A stretch of 7,581 bases of DNA, from NCBI GenBank assembly GCA_011365055.1, contig RDOG01000041.1, forward strand, positions 1 through 7,581. The letters are read 5' to 3'. The position numbers and the translations under genes are program-made. Shown piece after piece: positions 6,201 to 7,581 of this stretch. The stretch is from Promethearchaeota archaeon. Its GTDB lineage: Archaea; Asgardarchaeota; Lokiarchaeia; Helarchaeales; RDOG01. The first letter of the stretch is position 1. The number at the start of each line of letters is the position of its first letter. The notes under the pieces were generated by a model. That model was not told the DNA's origin and did not search any database. It was given only the letters and a program-made list of their open reading frames with translations.

Positions 6201-7581
6201 GTCAAGATTTGAATCCCCAGACATGTCATAGATTGAAATGGCAATCTCATCTTTCCAATATGAAATTGAGTCATTGTCATGAATGATTATTGAGAGTATA
6301 TAATACGTATCAGCCCCATAAGTCCCTGCTACATTTTCCCATGTGCTTATATTATTCCTTACTTGCCAAGTCGATCCTGAAAATAAATAACCAATCATGT
6401 AATTAGATTGCCCAATTCCTGATCCAACACCTAACACGCACGCCCATCCACTCCCTGCGGATGCGACATTATTTTTGATTTTTATAGTAATATTGGTATC
6501 GTGTCCCGCAACTCTAAAGTCTCCAAGTGATAGTGTTTTTCTAGCCACTCCTTTCCAAGCTGCTCCAGCACCTGTGGGAATTGTGATTGTAGTTCCCGAT
6601 TCGTAGCTCCCAGATACAGCATTCCAGATGGTCGAATTAATATAATTATCATCAAAATGATCGTAATCTAATTGTTCCAAATTCAAGTAATTTGCTAACA
6701 TAATACTCTCATTATTTATAATACTCACGTTTTCCCAGCTAGCTTGAGAAGTATTATATCCTTCCGTAATATTGAGGGAATAATTAAATGCATGTTTATT
6801 GCTTTCTAATTCTATTAATGTTGTATTTACATATGTTTGATCGAATAAACATGATGAATCTGAATTGTTTAACGTGATTTCTGTTTCTCCTGCTTGTAAA
6901 GAAGAATACGTGTAATTTGGTATTGTAATAGTGTTGTTATCATTGATCATGACGTGCTCCCAACTTGCTTGAGAATTGTTATAACCATTCTCTATAAAAT
7001 CAGAGTAATTATACGAGTATTTCGTGCTTTCAAATTCTAGAATTGTTTCGTTTGAATAAAACTGTGAATCTAAAGAATTAGTAGCTTCGCTTTGAGTCAT
7101 GTTCAACGTTATTTCTGCTTCTTGCACCCACGTTTTATTAAAATGTTGTGCTACTCTAATATTTGAGATTTCCATCGTGGAGTTTTTTATCCAGAATCCT
7201 ATCTCCATTAAAATATCATTCGTGATATTTTGATACTGATTGAAGAGAAATATAGGAATCTCAACAGAATACCAGAGACGAGCCATGTTCTCTGAAAAAT
7301 CAATATAATAATCTTTTTCATGTAAATCTGGATTATAAATTACAACTACTCGTGTTGCGTTATAAACTTTCATTTCAAATAAGAGAGAATTATAAATCAC
7401 CGTATCGAATGATTCTCCATTTTCAAATGTCGTTGCTAATCCATTTCCATCAGCTTTTATTTTTATATAATTATCAATCAAAGATGCATTAACAATGCCC
7501 CCATATAATTGTGTCCAATTTCCATAAAAATCCCGAAAATTAACAAGACTTCGTTCTTCATCTTGCCCAAGATATATTTTG
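3222..7581 (-). CDS. giant sequon-rich surface protein with LamG-like modules and C-terminal membrane anchor (5'-truncated by window edge)
   Basis: The frame is open through the right edge (at least 1452 residues). A TTG at 7481 is only the first possible start codon in view. No signal peptide follows it and the 33 codons upstream of it are equally protein-like, so the real N-terminus lies outside. Numbering from that TTG: beta-sandwich-like region 1-118; two 75-residue-period repeats 123-265; LamG/concanavalin-like module 272-452; module A1 458-660; second LamG-like module 693-872; module A2 936-1135, which is homologous to A1; membrane-proximal beta domains 1136-1345; membrane helix about 1362-1380 (YGILLFVLMCVGVSISIA); and a 39-residue tail with 18 Lys/Arg. 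I count about 65 N-x-S/T sequons, the last at N1274 and none in the anchor or tail. This fits an exported, heavily N-glycosylated type I membrane protein acting as an adhesin, S-layer-associated or virion spike protein. Substrate or receptor is unknown. No protease or glycosidase catalytic motif was recognised. Confidence 0.88.
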   Translation of the reverse strand, partial: KIYLGQDEERSLVNFRDFYGNWTQLYGGIVNASLIDNYIKIKADGNGLATTFENGESFDTVIYNSLLFEMKVYNATRVVVIYNPDLHEKDYYIDFSENMARLWYSVEIPIFLFNQYQNITNDILMEIGFWIKNSTMEISNIRVAQHFNKTWVQEAEITLNMTQSEATNSLDSQFYSNETILEFESTKYSYNYSDFIENGYNNSQASWEHVMINDNNTITIPNYTYSSLQAGETEITLNNSDSSCLFDQTYVNTTLIELESNKHAFNYSLNITEGYNTSQASWENVSIINNESIMLANYLNLEQLDYDHFDDNYINSTIWNAVSGSYESGTTITIPTGAGAAWKGVARKTLSLGDFRVAGHDTNITIKIKNNVASAGSGWACVLGVGSGIGQSNYMIGYLFSGSTWQVRNNISTWENVAGTYGADTYYILSIIIHDNDSISYWKDEIAISIYDMSGDSNLDDYLFWFGGSNGINTVDVYDVHVSTSMSYHNAYYISNIVDFNSTYKITNMTINTYVPTNTTCEVYVSDNKTGSFNAWVNYSIYIDNITRFLKYKILLNTSTTSNQPIFYNISFYYSNYICNLSEFLYFDYYSESYDCIFNSSNVISIKSNISCDIANISIYDVNNSQFTLNQSINDDYANKSFNHDNNSVYFSNNTQLFYILANHSEPFIIYINLIYLKTTYNRTLYFTELNYSFQPTIDWGTNTYNFDLMNNNSLNISYCVFETGIHDALYNFRDDEIGEIPNGWVGSGNVEGIEVIAENDSHKQVVRMDSGDGGSGYLQNSFNEKSSGSIELHVKLGQIDKSLYIWLSGSPTQLVLTFRMDGKIVWESSQEVLASYSADIWYHVKIYFDCDTDLASVWLDSELIGEDLSFYLLGESFTMLKFQYFLQNTIILLDAIDYSWAEGYYPGRNTHLLTYNDFTFENISSYQNINEEYHFSLPFVINFQARSFTNNSFYLKNFWDKRNENLNAWYVSDTIAFDGEPSYITEITANFTEYGENLDIYVGNESSWMLMSSYEGWTSEIKFKILLNNSNSINVPFFEDLTFFYSKYIHDLSQTMNFTYYTELYASIWNSSNIISIKTNVSLGNFNISIYDFNNSEFYNRSFSNLNYQTQSFTWSNNSIYCPISNTNTFGIFGNSSNAFKISINMIELTTIYNKSLYVGNYNFTLLEDFEKLFYHVKNNDNLNAELHLIDADTIFSTIEIENGTSYQAGSMIVNSSELYLQIIYQSFSNTSIYIREIFEIKSETYRLINESNRQTPSNLIFTQEEMTIAIVDYFGNVLYRKGYNYTAFIDIALPVTTVTFHNFYNHSIIVEIVRGLGTSIEILVAPESSVSVRVYATSYLVHARNLELQTLLLTTFSPDGSSNVVFEFGERQSVDFPDQDFWSLLWEFFFGTWYGILLFVLMCVGVSISIAHTTHDVYRGYQARRDRKKDKRRRKKEKEKKNKEGRRVIF
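3229..3240 (-). promoter_or_regulatory. extended ribosome-binding site for the 361-residue membrane protein
   Basis: The minus strand reads AAGGAGAGTGAT. Apart from one inserted A it is complementary to the archaeal/bacterial 16S 3' end (AUCACCUCCU). It ends 7 bases before the ATG at 3221. It is embedded in the last codons of the giant surface-protein gene, which ends exactly one base before the ATG, so ribosomes may reinitiate as well as bind anew. Confidence 0.7.
4083..4676 (-). repeat. long-period protein repeat, copy A2
   Basis: Residues about 936-1133 of the surface protein, with core 989-1066 (positions 4517-4284). Landmarks corresponding to A1 are FKILLN, YSKYIHDLS, NSSNIISIK, NISIYD and YNKSLYV. 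It follows the second LamG-like module, so the duplicated unit is probably the pair of LamG-like module plus A module. Confidence 0.8.
5502..6110 (-). repeat. long-period protein repeat, copy A1
   Basis: Residues about 458-660 of the surface protein. The core 517-594 (positions 5933-5700) matches copy A2 without gaps at an offset of 472 residues, with 43 of 78 positions identical by hand count. Landmarks are YKILLN, YSNYICNLS, NSSNVISIK, NISIYD and, near the end, YNRTLYF. The pattern of alternating hydrophobic residues indicates beta structure. It follows the first LamG-like module. Confidence 0.8.
6687..7115 (-). repeat. two tandem copies of a 75-residue repeat inside the surface protein
   Basis: Unit 1 covers residues 123-190 and unit 2 residues 201-265. 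From N144/N219 to Y190/Y265 the copies align without gaps at an offset of exactly 75 residues, with 25 of 47 positions identical by hand count. The shared core is GYN-x-SQASWE, with NYS before it and NY at the end. Both begin with EITLN, where the offset is 78. The DNA around the SQASWE codons (6961-6990 and 6736-6765) is also clearly alike, so the duplication is not ancient. Confidence 0.8.

Noticed and set aside
7479..7481. TTG at 7481 as the true start of the surface protein
   Set aside because: No signal peptide follows, no strong Shine-Dalgarno precedes it, and the frame continues upstream as plausible protein to the window edge.

Overview
The window is an AT-rich (about one third G+C outside the left edge), gene-dense stretch with all genes on the minus strand. 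It reads from the right edge to the left edge as one tightly packed, apparently co-transcribed unit. Strong Shine-Dalgarno sites, a single giant sequon-rich surface protein anchored by a C-terminal membrane helix, and a very basic cytosolic tail suggest an archaeon. The flavour resembles AT-rich archaea such as the Asgard (Lokiarchaeia-like) group or their mobile elements. This is an impression from composition and protein style; there is no rRNA, tRNA or marker gene here to prove it.

Layout in direction of transcription. (1) 7581-3222: a giant predicted secreted, membrane-anchored, probably N-glycosylated multi-domain protein. Its 5' end lies outside the window. It is built of beta-sandwich/LamG-like modules and contains two internal duplications. 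(2) 3221-2136: a 361-residue protein with three N-terminal membrane helices and a large cytosolic domain; its ATG directly abuts the previous stop codon. (3) 2143-1670: a small, soluble, all-helical protein of 157 residues, overlapping gene 2 by 8 bases and preceded by a strong ribosome-binding site. (4) 1680-1: a P-loop ATPase followed by a helix-turn-helix and a PD-(D/E)XK-like nuclease-fold domain. It overlaps gene 3 by 11 bases and runs off the left edge with no stop codon.

The last 150 bases at the left edge differ sharply: 63% G+C over positions 1-120, with C- and G-tracts and nested inverted repeats, lying inside the still-open frame of gene 4.

The four coupled genes place an envelope or surface protein, a membrane protein with a cytosolic platform, a small helical adaptor-like protein and a DNA-type ATPase in one operon. 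This resembles the arrangement of a virus or mobile-element module (for example the spike, membrane protein and NTPase block of pleolipoviruses), but no hallmark gene is visible, so the idea remains a hypothesis. There is no intergenic space larger than a few bases, and I see no RNA gene, CRISPR array, insertion sequence or terminator.
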